Source: Oscillospiraceae bacterium (GTDB lineage Bacteria; Bacillota; Clostridia; Oscillospirales; Acutalibacteraceae). From it: 32,735 nt of DNA. The position numbers were made by a program, and so were the translations under genes. Under the pieces are notes generated by a model. It was not told where the DNA came from. It saw only the letters and a program-made list of their open reading frames with translations, and did not search any database. Positions 22,172 through 31,275 of this stretch are shown here, piece after piece; within the stretch, counting starts at the first letter, position 1, and each line of letters begins with the position of its first letter. The stretch covers positions 1 to 32,735 of the forward strand of contig SVOP01000009.1 of assembly GCA_015066325.1 (NCBI GenBank), written 5' to 3'.

Positions 22172-23707
22172 TTAGTCAGCTTCTTTTTCGCTGTCAATGA
22201 TTTTACCTGTTACGGCATTGATTTCATAAGAGTATTCAAAGCCTTTGTGTTCGAATTCGATATCATAAACCTTTAAGCCATCATCAATATCATATTCGCA
22301 AGAATAACCGCGAACTTCATTTGCAGGAACACCTGCGTGCTTCAATGCAATATTTTTTGCCTTATCTTTTCCGATAAGAGTTTCGTTAACGGGAGCATTG
22401 GTTGTGGGTTCAGAATTTGTGGGCTTGTTAACGGGGATGTAATCATCATCGTCGTAGTCGACAAGCTCTTTATCAAAGTTAAGAACCTTACCTGTAACAG
22501 CGTGAACGTCAACATCGAATTCATACTTTTCTGTTCTGAAGCTTACTTCATAAGAAGCAACGCCATCGTCAAAATCAAACTCTGCATAGTAATTTGTGAT
22601 TTCGTTTTCCTTGACACCTGCTTTTTCCAGAGCAAGAGCTTTTATTTTAGCAGTAGAAAGGTAAGTTACGGCACTTGCGGTTGTACCAACGGGAGCTGTG
22701 CTTTCAACGGGCTTTTCGGGAGTTTCGGTAACAGGTCTATAATCATCATCCGCTTCTTTCTCGAATTTTAGTACTTTTCCGTTTTCTGCGTGAATATCAA
22801 CATCATATTCGTAAGGGGGAACGGTAAATTCGATTTCATAAACCATTATACCGTCATCGCTGTCAAGCTCAATTTTGATTATATTGGCATCTGCTTTTTT
22901 AACATTTGCTTTGTTAAGGGCGATTTCAAGAGCTTTTTCTTCACCGATATATGCTTTTTTACTTGCCGTACCCTTGGAATTTACATTTTCTGCTTTTTCT
23001 GCAAGGATATTGAGCTCGTTGATAGAAAGCTCTGCAAGCTCATCAGCGGTGTGATTTTCAAGTTCTTTTGAAAGCTTGAGAGCAAGCTGGGCTTTACCTT
23101 CAGAAATTCCGTATTTTTCTGCAAGAGCAAGAATTTCATCATTTGCTTCGTTTTCCTGAATTAATACTGCGCCCTCAAGATTTTTACCACCGAGAACCTC
23201 ATTTATAGCAGTATCAATTTTATTCTGTAATTCTGCATTTTTAGCGTGGTCCTTGCCGTCAACTGTAACAAGGATTGAGTTTGTAATATCAGTGAGGTAG
23301 CCATTGCGAAGCATTGAGCCTACCAGGGCGTTAACAGTTACGGTTAAATCGCTGTTTTTAAAATCCATTGTGCCGATTATTTTTTCGGCTTCTTTGTTGA
23401 GAGGGACAACCTCTACAACCTTTTCCTTAGCGTTAAGCTTAATTTCTACGCTTGGGTTTACGTCAAGAGCCACAACAGCTTTCACTGCAGTGTTGTATTC
23501 ATAAGCTCCGAATACACCTAAACCTGCAACCACTAAAACTATAGCAGCGGCGATTGATACGAATTTCTTTAAATTATTGCGTTTATTTGTTGTCATAATA
23601 ACGGCACTTCCTTTCTGTTCGTTACATTTTGTGCGAATAGAGTCAAAAATGTCGGGAGTAATATCGGAAAAAGCTTTTTTGATTTTCTTGTTTATATCGT
23701 TATTCAT
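22172..23707 (-). CDS. RsgI-like anti-sigma factor with three PepSY domains
   Basis: A 511-residue membrane protein. Residues 1-47 are cytoplasmic and probably bind the sigma factor; a membrane helix is at 48-70. VVALDVNPSVEIKLN (78-92) begins an RsgI-type outer domain. Three PepSY-like repeats follow at about 253-318, 349-415 and 444-509, each starting with an ALEIAL-type helix and ending VDIHAENGKVL or NAVTGKI, joined by Thr/Pro-rich linkers (330-345, 426-441). Its start overlaps the end of the sigma gene by 8 bases and has AAGGAGGG upstream. It probably holds the sigma factor until an outside signal arrives. PepSY repeats replace the carbohydrate-binding modules of the well-known RsgI proteins. 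Confidence 0.88.
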   Translation of the reverse strand: MNNDINKKIKKAFSDITPDIFDSIRTKCNEQKGSAVIMTTNKRNNLKKFVSIAAAIVLVVAGLGVFGAYEYNTAVKAVVALDVNPSVEIKLNAKEKVVEVVPLNKEAEKIIGTMDFKNSDLTVTVNALVGSMLRNGYLTDITNSILVTVDGKDHAKNAELQNKIDTAINEVLGGKNLEGAVLIQENEANDEILALAEKYGISEGKAQLALKLSKELENHTADELAELSINELNILAEKAENVNSKGTASKKAYIGEEKALEIALNKANVKKADANIIKIELDSDDGIMVYEIEFTVPPYEYDVDIHAENGKVLKFEKEADDDYRPVTETPEKPVESTAPVGTTASAVTYLSTAKIKALALEKAGVKENEITNYYAEFDFDDGVASYEVSFRTEKYEFDVDVHAVTGKVLNFDKELVDYDDDDYIPVNKPTNSEPTTNAPVNETLIGKDKAKNIALKHAGVPANEVRGYSCEYDIDDGLKVYDIEFEHKGFEYSYEINAVTGKIIDSEKEAD

Positions 23708-24284
23708 TTTTTCCGCCCTCCTTTTCGATTTCGGTTTTCAGTTTCTTTAAAGCTCTGTTGTATTTTGAGAGAACTGTGGAAAGGTGCATATCAAGAATGT
23801 GTGCAATTTGTTTGTGTTTAAAGCCCGCCACCGCATGAAGAATAACTATTTGTCTTTCATCATCTGAAAGAATGTTCATACAAGCGGAAATTATCATTTT
23901 ATCCTCAACTGAAATGCCTTCCTTTGAGTCAAGATAGCGTTCCCAGTCTTCTTCGGGAATGTCAGAGATTTTTGCATTTTTGCGAAGTCTTTGGTAACAA
24001 AGGTTTCTTGTTATTGTAAGAATCCAAGCCATAGGCTTACCGTCGGAACGATAGTTTGGGGCAGCATTATAGATGTTTATAAAACAATCCTGCAAAACAT
24101 CCTCTGCATCGTGTGTGTTTTTTAAAACCGAAAGAGCGAAGCCGTAAACTGCATCACTTGTTAATTTATAAAGCTTTGCAAAAGCGATATCACTCTTTTG
24201 CGCAACTTGGTATATACAAGTATCGAGAGTTTCAGCATCTGTATCTTCAATTCCTGTTTGAATTGTCAGATGAAGGAGAAACAT
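23700..24284 (-). CDS. ECF-type RNA polymerase sigma factor
   Basis: A 194-residue sigma-70 family protein with two domains. Region 2 is at about residues 28-95 (DAVYGFALSVLKNTHDAEDVLQDCF, then RSDGKPMAWILTITRN). Region 4 is at about 133-182 (LSDDERQIVILHAVAGFKHKQIAHIL, then STVLSKYNRALKKLK). There is no region 3. GAGGTGG lies before the ATG on the minus strand. It shares an operon, with an 8-base overlap, with the RsgI-like anti-sigma gene, the standard arrangement for such pairs. Its target promoters are not identifiable here. Confidence 0.95.
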   Translation of the reverse strand: MFLLHLTIQTGIEDTDAETLDTCIYQVAQKSDIAFAKLYKLTSDAVYGFALSVLKNTHDAEDVLQDCFINIYNAAPNYRSDGKPMAWILTITRNLCYQRLRKNAKISDIPEEDWERYLDSKEGISVEDKMIISACMNILSDDERQIVILHAVAGFKHKQIAHILDMHLSTVLSKYNRALKKLKTEIEKEGGKNE

Positions 24285-24390
24285 TTTTCCACCTCTTTCA
24301 TATAGTTAATGCACGAAAATACCATTTTATTGCAACAAAATAAAAAATTTTTCAAAAATATTCTAACAATTTATTTTATATATGTAAAGA

Positions 24391-24424
24391 AAAAATTCTC
24401 TTGCATTTCTGCAAGAGAATTTTT
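24391..24424 (-). terminator. Terminator of the PFOR gene
   Basis: A perfect 15-bp stem AAAAATTCTCTTGCA (24391-24405) pairs with TGCAAGAGAATTTTT (24410-24424). In the minus direction it ends in TTTTTTC just beyond the gene. Confidence 0.92.
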
Positions 24425-24434
24425 ATTGCTATAT

Positions 24435-27400
24435 TTATTCAGCCTTGGGAGCGTAGAGAGCCTGAAGTCTTGTAAGATGTTCATATCTCTCAAGTGCTGT
24501 CTGCTCGGACTGTGCGAAGAGAGCTTCTGCTCTTTCGGGGAAGGAACGAGTAAGAGCTGAGTAACGTGCCTCGTTAAGAAGGAATGCTTTGTAATCGCCT
24601 GTAGCAGGTTTGGAATCGATTGTGAAGGGATTCTTACCTTCTGCTTTGAGAGCGGGATTGTAACGGAACATATTCCAGTAACCGCATTCAACAGCTTTCT
24701 TCATTTCGTTCTGGCAGTTAATCATACCACCCTTAATGGAGTGCATTTCGCAGGGTGAGTAAGCAATGATAAGTGAAGGACCATTGTAAGCTTCTGCTTC
24801 TTTGATTGCTTTAAGAGTCTGGTTCTGGTCTGCGCCCATTGCGATCTGTGCAACGTAAACGTAGCCATAGCTCATTGCGATTTCAGCAAGGCTCTTCTTA
24901 GCGATAGCCTTACCAGCAGCAGCGAACTGAGCAACCTGACCGATGTTGGAAGCTTTAGAAGCCTGACCACCTGTGTTGGAGTAAACCTCAGTATCGAATA
25001 CCATAATGTTTACATCTTCACCGGAAGCGAGAACGTGGTCAACACCGCCAAAGCCGATGTCGTATGCCCAACCGTCACCACCGAAGATCCATACGGATTT
25101 CTTGGAAAGGAATTCTTTGTTATCAACGATTGATTTGCAAAGGTCGCAGCAAGCACCGTCACCAATAGCAGCAACAAGAGCTTCTGTAGCAGCGCCGTTC
25201 TTTTCACCGTCGTTAACAGTTGCAAGATATTCTTTAGCAGCAGCTTTAACTGCATCGGAAGCCTTGTCGGATTCTGCAATCTGTTCAACCTTAGCAATAA
25301 GGCTGTTACGAAGAGCGTTCTGACCGAGAAGCATACCGAAGCCGTGCTCTGCATTATCTTCAAAGAGTGAGTTAGCCCAAGCAGGACCCTGACCCTTAGC
25401 ATTTACTGTGTAGGGAGATGTTGCAGCGGGACCACCCCAGATTGAAGAACAACCTGTTGCATTAGAGATATACATTCTGTCACCGAAGAGCTGAGTAACA
25501 AGACGAGCATAAGCAGTTTCTGCACAACCTGCGCAAGAACCTGAGAACTCGAGGAGAGGTTTCTTATACTGGCTGGAGATGATGTTTGCAGGACCTGCAA
25601 CACCTTCTTTTTCTGTTACATTAGCTACGCAGTAATCGAATGCTGCCTGCTGAGCATCCTGGCTCTCACGAGATACCATCTTAAGAGAGTTTGTGGGACA
25701 TACGCCTACGCAAACGCCGCAACCCATACAATCGAGGGGAGAAACAGCAAGTGTGTAAACATAGTCTGTCTTAACAACGGGCTTGGGAGCCTTCTTAAGA
25801 ACTTCGGGAGCATTTGCAACTTCGTCAGCATCAAGAGCGAAGGGACGGATTGTTGCGTGAGGACATACATAAGAGCACTTGTTACATTTTGCACAAGTTG
25901 TGGGATCCCATTCAGGAACCATAACTGCAACACCGCGTTTTTCGTATGCGGAAGCACCCTGCTCGAATGTACCGTCAGCGTGGTCTGTAAATACAGAAAC
26001 AGGAAGAGCATCACCGTTCATAGCACCAACGGGCTTCATAATATTGTCAACCATCTTAACAAGCTTTGCGGGACCTTCGGAAGCAACAGCGTTTACATCG
26101 TCAGTTGCATTTGCCCAGTCAGCAGGAACATCAAATTTCTTGAATGCACCGAAGCCTGCGTCGATAGCTTTGTGGTTCATGTCAACGATTTCCTGACCTT
26201 TTTTGAGGAACTTCAAAGCAGCGTTCTTCATATAGCCGATTGCTTCGTCCTTAGGAAGAACATTAGCAAGAGCGAAGAAGGATGCCTGAAGAATTGTGTT
26301 TGTTCTCTTACCGAGACCGATTTCAGCAGCAAGGTCAATAGCGTTAACTGTGTAAAGCTGAATATTGTTTTTAGCGATATACTGCTTTGTTTCAGCATTG
26401 AGCTTGGAAGCAAGCTCTTCGTCGCTCCACTGGCAGTTGATAAGGAATACACCGCCGGGTTTAACGTCGTTAACAATTTTGAAGCCTTTTTCAATGTAAG
26501 CAGGTGTATGACATGCAACGAAGTCAGCCTTGTTTACATAGTAGGGGCTCTTGATGGGCTTGTCACCGAAACGAAGGTGAGAAATTGTAACACCACCGGT
26601 TTTCTTTGAGTCATACTGGAAGTAAGCCTGAACATATTTGTCAGTGTGGTCACCGATGATTTTGATAGAGTCTTTGTTAGCACCAACTGTACCGTCACCG
26701 CCAAGACCCCAGAATTTGCACTCGATTGTGCCTTCAGCAGCTGTGTTGGGAGCTTCTTCTTCGGGGAGTGAAAGGTAAGTAACGTCGTCGTTAATACCAA
26801 GAGTGAAGTGCTTTTTGGAATCTGCTTTTGCAAGGTCTGCAAAAATTGCAAAGATTGAAGCAGGGGGAGTATCCTTTGAACCGAGACCGTAACGACCGCC
26901 GGAAACAAAGATACCGGATTTGTTGCAAGCATCAAGAGCAGCAACAACATCAAGGTAGAGGGGTTCACCGATTGAACCGGGCTCTTTTGTTCTGTCGAGA
27001 ACAGCAATTTTCTTAACTGTTGCAGGAAGAGCTGCAACGAATTTTTCTGATGCGAAGGGTCTGTAAAGACGAACCTTAAGAAGACCAACCTTTTCGCCTG
27101 TAGCAAGAAGGTAATCAATAACTTCTTCAGCAACGTCGCAGATTGAACCCATTGCTACGATTACATTTTCTGCATCAGCAGCACCGTAGTAGTTGAAGAG
27201 CTGATAATCTGTGCCAAGCTTTGCGTTAACCTTGCCCATATATTCTTCAACGATAGCGGGAACTGCATCGTAATATGTGTTACATGCTTCTCTGTGCTGG
27301 AAGAAGATGTCGCCGTTTTCGTGAGAACCGCGCATTACGGGACGATCGGGGTTGAGAGCTCTCTTTCTGAAAGCATCAACTGCATCCATATCGCACATTT

Positions 27401-27977
27401 CTTTGAGGTCTTCATAATCCCAGATAGCGATTTTCTGAATCTCGTGAGAAGTACGGAAACCATCGAAGAAGTTGATGAAGGGAACTCTGCTCTTGATTGT
27501 TGCAAGGTGAGCAACAGCACCGAGGTCCATAACTTCCTGAGTATTTGTTTCAGCGAGCATTGCGAAGCCTGTCTGACGGCAAGCGTAAACGTCGGAGTGG
27601 TCGCCGAAGATGTTAAGTGCGTGTGAAGCAACACAACGAGCGGATACATGGAAAACGCTGGGAAGAAGTTCACCTGCGATTTTGTACATGTTGGGGATCA
27701 TAAGAAGAAGACCCTGAGAAGCTGTGTAGGTTGTTGTGAGCGCACCGGCTGCGAGTGAACCGTGAACAGTACCTGCAGCACCTGCTTCGGACTGCATTTC
27801 GGAAACCTTAACAGTTGTTCCGAAGATGTTCTTCACGCCCTGAGCTGACCACTGGTCAACATAGTCTGCCATGGGGCTGGAAGGGGTGATGGGGTAAATA
27901 CCAGCAACTTCTGTGAATGCATATGACACATAAGCAGCGGCATTGTTACCGTCCATGGTTTTCATTTTTCTAGCCAT
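24435..27977 (-). CDS. nifJ: Pyruvate:ferredoxin (flavodoxin) oxidoreductase, single chain
   Basis: A 1180-residue homodimer-type PFOR, the cytoplasmic enzyme that turns pyruvate and CoA into acetyl-CoA, CO2 and reduced ferredoxin. Domain order: the N-terminal TPP half (GIYPITPSSPMADY, residues about 26-39), the central CoA and gamma domains, two ferredoxin-type clusters (CAKCNKCSYVCP near 696 and CMGCGVCVGVCP near 752), then CAGCAETAY near 812 (proximal cluster) and the TPP/Mg site GGDGWAYDIGFGG ... FDTEVYSNTGGQ near 965-1000. The length is normal. ATG 27977 follows AGGAGG; the frame runs 27 codons further upstream without a ribosome site. Reduced ferredoxin from it could feed the ATP-driven activator system at 14931 (inference). 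Confidence 0.98.
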   Translation of the reverse strand: MARKMKTMDGNNAAAYVSYAFTEVAGIYPITPSSPMADYVDQWSAQGVKNIFGTTVKVSEMQSEAGAAGTVHGSLAAGALTTTYTASQGLLLMIPNMYKIAGELLPSVFHVSARCVASHALNIFGDHSDVYACRQTGFAMLAETNTQEVMDLGAVAHLATIKSRVPFINFFDGFRTSHEIQKIAIWDYEDLKEMCDMDAVDAFRKRALNPDRPVMRGSHENGDIFFQHREACNTYYDAVPAIVEEYMGKVNAKLGTDYQLFNYYGAADAENVIVAMGSICDVAEEVIDYLLATGEKVGLLKVRLYRPFASEKFVAALPATVKKIAVLDRTKEPGSIGEPLYLDVVAALDACNKSGIFVSGGRYGLGSKDTPPASIFAIFADLAKADSKKHFTLGINDDVTYLSLPEEEAPNTAAEGTIECKFWGLGGDGTVGANKDSIKIIGDHTDKYVQAYFQYDSKKTGGVTISHLRFGDKPIKSPYYVNKADFVACHTPAYIEKGFKIVNDVKPGGVFLINCQWSDEELASKLNAETKQYIAKNNIQLYTVNAIDLAAEIGLGKRTNTILQASFFALANVLPKDEAIGYMKNAALKFLKKGQEIVDMNHKAIDAGFGAFKKFDVPADWANATDDVNAVASEGPAKLVKMVDNIMKPVGAMNGDALPVSVFTDHADGTFEQGASAYEKRGVAVMVPEWDPTTCAKCNKCSYVCPHATIRPFALDADEVANAPEVLKKAPKPVVKTDYVYTLAVSPLDCMGCGVCVGVCPTNSLKMVSRESQDAQQAAFDYCVANVTEKEGVAGPANIISSQYKKPLLEFSGSCAGCAETAYARLVTQLFGDRMYISNATGCSSIWGGPAATSPYTVNAKGQGPAWANSLFEDNAEHGFGMLLGQNALRNSLIAKVEQIAESDKASDAVKAAAKEYLATVNDGEKNGAATEALVAAIGDGACCDLCKSIVDNKEFLSKKSVWIFGGDGWAYDIGFGGVDHVLASGEDVNIMVFDTEVYSNTGGQASKASNIGQVAQFAAAGKAIAKKSLAEIAMSYGYVYVAQIAMGADQNQTLKAIKEAEAYNGPSLIIAYSPCEMHSIKGGMINCQNEMKKAVECGYWNMFRYNPALKAEGKNPFTIDSKPATGDYKAFLLNEARYSALTRSFPERAEALFAQSEQTALERYEHLTRLQALYAPKAE

Positions 27978-28058
27978 AGTATTTCCTCCTATAAAAAATA
28001 TCAATTTAAAAACACTATAATATATAGGTATTATACATACCACCAAACATAATAACAC

Positions 28059-28305
28059 TTATTTCCCGAAAAGTAAACCGAAAAAACCCAAAATTTCGTG
28101 GAAAATTTAACAATATTTTGCAATTTTTAAGCAGTTTTTCACAAAGGGTAATTTTTAGTAACGGCAGAGGATTACAATCACTGTAAATATTGCCCTAAAA
28201 TATTGACAAAACAATAGAAATAAATGTATAATATACGCTAATGTGGTATAGTGTAATCTCATACTGCATAATATTTTCTATATTTTGAAAGGAGTAAATC
28301 CAACC
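28059..28305. other. Divergent intergenic region between PFOR and the CNNM gene
   Basis: About 250-330 bases between starts of divergent genes, AT-rich. On the plus strand it carries a strong promoter (28203-28232). On the minus strand TGTATAAT (28030-28037) may be an extended -10 for PFOR, but I see no good -35. No riboswitch, small gene or repeat is supported. Confidence 0.6.
28203..28232 (+). promoter_or_regulatory. Promoter of the CNNM/HlyC-CorC gene
   Basis: TTGACA (28203-28208) lies 18 bases upstream of a perfect TATAAT (28227-28232), which is also preceded by TG directly upstream. Confidence 0.8.
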
Positions 28306-29712
28306 ATGGATGACCCCGGACCTAATTTCATTTTGGCCCAAGCAATTGAACTTTCACAGAATTCAGCAGGAGGAAGCTTGGTATTAAAAATTCTTTTACT
28401 GCTGGCACTTATTCTTGTAAACGCATATTTTGCTATGGCAGAAATTGCCGTTATTTCTCTTAATGATACAAAAATGGAGAAATTGGCGGAAGAAGGCCAC
28501 AAAAAAGCTAAGCTTGTTTTAAAGCTTACAAAGAACCCGACAAAATTTCTTTCCACAATTCAGATTGGCATAACCTTAGCAGGATTTTTAACATCTGCTT
28601 CTGCGGCAACATCTTTTGCAGAAATGCTTACAGATGCAGTTACGGGTAAATTCGGTCTTCCCGAAAACATTGTTTCTCCTGTTGCAGTTGTGTTGATTAC
28701 CTTGATTATGTCATACTTCTCTCTTGTTTTAGGCGAGCTTGTTCCAAAGAGAATTGGTATGCAAATTCCCGAAAAGGTGGCATTTGCAGTAGCAAAACCT
28801 CTTTATGTAATCGCAAAGCTTACATCACCCTTTGTTAAATTCCTTTCTCTTTCTACAAATGGCGTAGTTCGTCTTTTAGGCTTCGACCCCAATGCAGATG
28901 AAGAGGTTGTTACCGAAGAAGAAATCAGAATGATGGTTGATGTTGGTGGCGAAAAGGGCGTTATTGAAAACGACCAGAAGGAAATGATAAATAATATCTT
29001 TGAGTTTGATGATATGGACGCAGGCGACGTTATGACCCACCGTACCGATGTTGTCGCAGCCGATGTTAACGACACAACACTTGAAGAATTTATGGCGCTT
29101 GCTATTGAAAACGGCAGGTCAAGAATTCCTCTTTATGATGAAGATATTGATAACATTGTGGGTATTGTTTATATAAAAGACTTGCTCAAATATGTTGGTA
29201 AAGAGGTTAAGGTCAAAGGCACCTTAAAAAATATAATGAGAGAGCCTTATTTCGTTCCCGAAACCAAGGCTTGCGGTGAACTCTTTAAGGAAATGCGTCA
29301 GAAACGTATTCAGATGGCAGTTGTTGTTGATGAATACGGCGGAACAGCAGGTATTGTAACCCTTGAAGACATCGTCGAAGCTGTTATGGGTGATATTCAG
29401 GATGAATATGACGAGGAAGAAGAGGAAATCTCAAAAATTGACGAAAACACCTTCACCGTTGACGGAACTATTGACATTGAAGAAATTGACGAGCTTATCG
29501 GTAAAGAGCTTCCTGAGGGTGATTATGAAACCCTTGCAGGCTTTATTATGGACGAGCTTCAATGCATTCCCAAAAACGGCGAAATGAATGAAGTTGTTTT
29601 TGAAAATGTTAAATTCACAGTTCTCGAAGTTGAGGACAGGAGAATTGAAAAAATTAAGGTTGAAATTACTCCTGTTATTACTGAAGATGACGAGGACGAG
29701 GATGACGATTGA
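28306..29712 (+). CDS. CNNM/HlyC-CorC family membrane protein (likely Mg2+ transport)
   Basis: A 468-residue protein. The N-terminal DUF21/CNNM transmembrane domain covers about residues 25-200, with the helix LLLALILVNAYFAMAEIA and the conserved LVLGELVPKRIG. It is followed by a linker (EEVVTEEEIRMMV), two CBS domains at about 220-345, and a CorC_HlyC domain at about 368-450. It ends in an acidic tail (EDDEDEDDD). CNNM proteins export or control Mg2+; older annotation calls them hemolysins. ATG 28306 is 11 bases after AAAGGAG. No terminator precedes the next gene (17-base gap), so they are probably co-transcribed. Confidence 0.93.
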   Translation: MDDPGPNFILAQAIELSQNSAGGSLVLKILLLLALILVNAYFAMAEIAVISLNDTKMEKLAEEGHKKAKLVLKLTKNPTKFLSTIQIGITLAGFLTSASAATSFAEMLTDAVTGKFGLPENIVSPVAVVLITLIMSYFSLVLGELVPKRIGMQIPEKVAFAVAKPLYVIAKLTSPFVKFLSLSTNGVVRLLGFDPNADEEVVTEEEIRMMVDVGGEKGVIENDQKEMINNIFEFDDMDAGDVMTHRTDVVAADVNDTTLEEFMALAIENGRSRIPLYDEDIDNIVGIVYIKDLLKYVGKEVKVKGTLKNIMREPYFVPETKACGELFKEMRQKRIQMAVVVDEYGGTAGIVTLEDIVEAVMGDIQDEYDEEEEEISKIDENTFTVDGTIDIEEIDELIGKELPEGDYETLAGFIMDELQCIPKNGEMNEVVFENVKFTVLEVEDRRIEKIKVEITPVITEDDEDEDDD

Positions 29713-29729
29713 TAAGCGAGGCTTGAGTT

Positions 29730-30461
29730 ATGAAAAAAATCGGTAGTTTAGTTCTTGCAGCTGTTATGCTTTGCATTATGACTTTAAATGCCGGTGCTGC
29801 TTTTGTTTTTGATAAAGATAGCAATTTTACAGTAGAAATAGAAGATGGTTTTGTTTTTTCTGAAGAGGAAAGCGCAGATAATATATTTTTGTTCAGAAAA
29901 GGCCAAGACACATTCAACATAAACTATGTTCCGAGCACCAAAAATGACTATTGGGCAGATGCTTCAGAAGAAGACCTGGAAGAATACTCCAAGGAATTCT
30001 CCAAGATGATGAAGGATAATTATGCATCAATGGAGCTGGATTGGAATGTTGATATTGAGTATATAAAGCTGGAAGAAGTCGACAATGGCTATACAGCTTT
30101 GGTTTACTTAGTACGGACCACAGGCGCTGACATATCATTTTATCAGAAAATGTATCAGTTTATGGGAGAAAACAATGTATATACATTGACTTATACCTCT
30201 GCCGACAAAAAAGAGGTAGAGAAAGTTCTCGATATTGCAAAAACATTTACCATGAACGAGGATGAATTGCAGAAAATTGATGTGGGTGCAAACGCTTTAT
30301 ATGGTGCAATAAGAGGTGCTTGTGTAGGTATCTGCATTGCTGTTATATTGGTTGTTGTCAAAAAGAAAAAAGATAAAAAACCAGGTGCCAATGCCATAAA
30401 TACAGCATATATTCCTGAAAATAATGAAGCTACTGCTTCTGATGATTCAAGTGAAAATTAA
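29730..30461 (+). CDS. Secreted, C-terminally anchored protein, paralogue 1
   Basis: A 243-residue protein with a signal peptide (MKKIGSLVLAAVMLCIMTL, cleavage about residue 24). A soluble domain of about 160 residues contains FTVEIEDGFVFSEE, NINYVPSTKNDY, and YTLTYTSADKKEVEKVLDIAKTF. A C-terminal membrane helix (about 190-212) is followed by a KKKKDKK stop-transfer and a polar tail. The fold is not recognised; the pattern (exported domain with YTLTY followed by about 20 residues ending in F) is like PsbP/DUF-type lipoprotein domains, but I cannot assign it. It shares the plan with the next gene. GAGG lies 10 bases before the ATG. Confidence 0.8.
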   Translation: MKKIGSLVLAAVMLCIMTLNAGAAFVFDKDSNFTVEIEDGFVFSEEESADNIFLFRKGQDTFNINYVPSTKNDYWADASEEDLEEYSKEFSKMMKDNYASMELDWNVDIEYIKLEEVDNGYTALVYLVRTTGADISFYQKMYQFMGENNVYTLTYTSADKKEVEKVLDIAKTFTMNEDELQKIDVGANALYGAIRGACVGICIAVILVVVKKKKDKKPGANAINTAYIPENNEATASDDSSEN

Positions 30462-30467
30462 AAAACT

Positions 30468-30501
30468 CTGCATCAAAGGTTTTCCTTTGGTGCAGTTTTT
30501 T
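30468..30501 (+). terminator. Intrinsic terminator between the two paralogues
   Basis: CTGCATCAAAGG (30468-30479) pairs with CCTTTGGTGCAG (30484-30495), with one mismatch, around TTTT, followed by six T. The ribosome site of the next gene lies directly after it. Confidence 0.85.
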
Positions 30502-30516
30502 GAAAGAGGATTTTTA

Positions 30517-31194
30517 ATGAAAAAGGTATTAAGTCTTATTTTAATTTTAATAGTTTTTTGTTCTTTTGCGATTACTGCCAATGCGGAAGAATTTAACGGT
30601 GCAGACCTTTTTACAGTCGATTTGCCTGAAGGCTTTGAGCAGACGGGAGCAAATATAAGTGATTTTAATTTTATTAATGAAAACGCAGACACCTTTACCG
30701 TAAGCTATAATGACAATACAAGCGAGGATTATATTTTCTGCCCTGCCAATATGAGCAAGAAAGACATTGAAGAATATACAAATGCTCTTTACACAGAGTC
30801 TGCCAATGTTATGAAAGACTATGCAGATGGCTTTGAATTGAAATTCTTATATGCGGAAAAAATCAAGCATCCAAACGGGAAAAAAGCTCTTGTTTGTCAA
30901 ACAAAAACCACAATTACCCAAAATAAAAAGGATAATATATATTACCAGACATTGTATGAGTTCGGAGGTGTGGATTATAAATACACCTTTACATATACAA
31001 CCACTGACGAAAAGAAAAAAGATAGCTTCAAAGAAGCTTTTGAAAGTATAAACATTTTTGAGGGAGAAACCGAAAGCAATTCAGATAAAATTACGGGATA
31101 TGCAGTAGCAGGTGGCTTAGTACTTCTTCTTGTTGCAGGAATTGTAAGATTCATAAGAACACCCGAGAAACGCCAAAAAGGAAAAATAAAATAA
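30517..31194 (+). CDS. Secreted, C-terminally anchored protein, paralogue 2
   Basis: A 225-residue protein with a signal peptide (MKKVLSLILILIVFCSF, cleavage after ANA near residue 23). An exported domain contains FTVDLPEGFEQTG, FTVSYNDNTSEDY, and YTFTYTTTDEKKKDSFKEAFESI. A single C-terminal helix (AGGLVLLLVAGIVRFI) and a basic tail follow. The three blocks line up in order with FTVEIEDGFVF, NINYVPSTKNDY and YTLTYTSADKKEVEKVL of the preceding gene, so the two are diverged tandem duplicates. ATG 30517 follows AAAGAGGA; the frame's earlier starts lie in the terminator. Function unknown. Confidence 0.8.
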   Translation: MKKVLSLILILIVFCSFAITANAEEFNGADLFTVDLPEGFEQTGANISDFNFINENADTFTVSYNDNTSEDYIFCPANMSKKDIEEYTNALYTESANVMKDYADGFELKFLYAEKIKHPNGKKALVCQTKTTITQNKKDNIYYQTLYEFGGVDYKYTFTYTTTDEKKKDSFKEAFESINIFEGETESNSDKITGYAVAGGLVLLLVAGIVRFIRTPEKRQKGKIK

Positions 31195-31204
31195 CGTCGC
31201 AGAC

Positions 31205-31240
31205 CCGAAACTTGCCACTTGCCACTTTCAATTTTCAACT
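31205..31240 (+). repeat. Short low-complexity direct repeat
   Basis: CTTGCCACTTGCCACTTTC followed by AATTTTCAAC contains a tandem of a 7-base unit (CTTGCCA). No gene fits. I recall similar CTTGCCAC runs between genes in Clostridia genomes, which cannot be confirmed here. Confidence 0.45.
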
Positions 31241-31244
31241 AAAA

Positions 31245-31270
31245 AAGCCTGACCCATTTCGGTCAGGCTT
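31245..31270. terminator. Bidirectional terminator between convergent genes
   Basis: A perfect 10-bp stem AAGCCTGACC (31245-31254) pairs with GGTCAGGCTT (31261-31270), with an A run on the left that gives secA a T tail in the minus direction. Confidence 0.9.
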
Positions 31271-31275
31271 CTCTG

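Noticed and set aside
22337-22771. A 144-codon open frame on the plus strand inside the anti-sigma gene
   Set aside because: Antisense to the PepSY repeats; its Ile/Phe/Cys-rich composition comes from the acidic codons on the other strand.
24285-24390. Possible ECF self-promoter upstream of the sigma gene (TGCAAT and CGTG on the minus strand)
   Set aside because: The spacing is shorter than normal for ECF promoters and the motif is weak; I could not support it.
25857-26609. A 250-codon open frame on the plus strand inside the PFOR gene
   Set aside because: It is antisense to a perfectly conserved PFOR coding region, has no ribosome site, and is Cys/Asn/Ser-rich as expected for a shadow frame.
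27978-28058. 27-codon N-terminal extension of PFOR
   Set aside because: AGGAGG lies inside this extension just before ATG 27977, and PFOR proteins begin with MARKMKTMDGN-type sequence.
30462-31240. CRISPR-like or other array signals, including the CTTGCCA tandem
   Set aside because: There are only two units with no spacers; no array of regularly spaced repeats is seen anywhere in the window.
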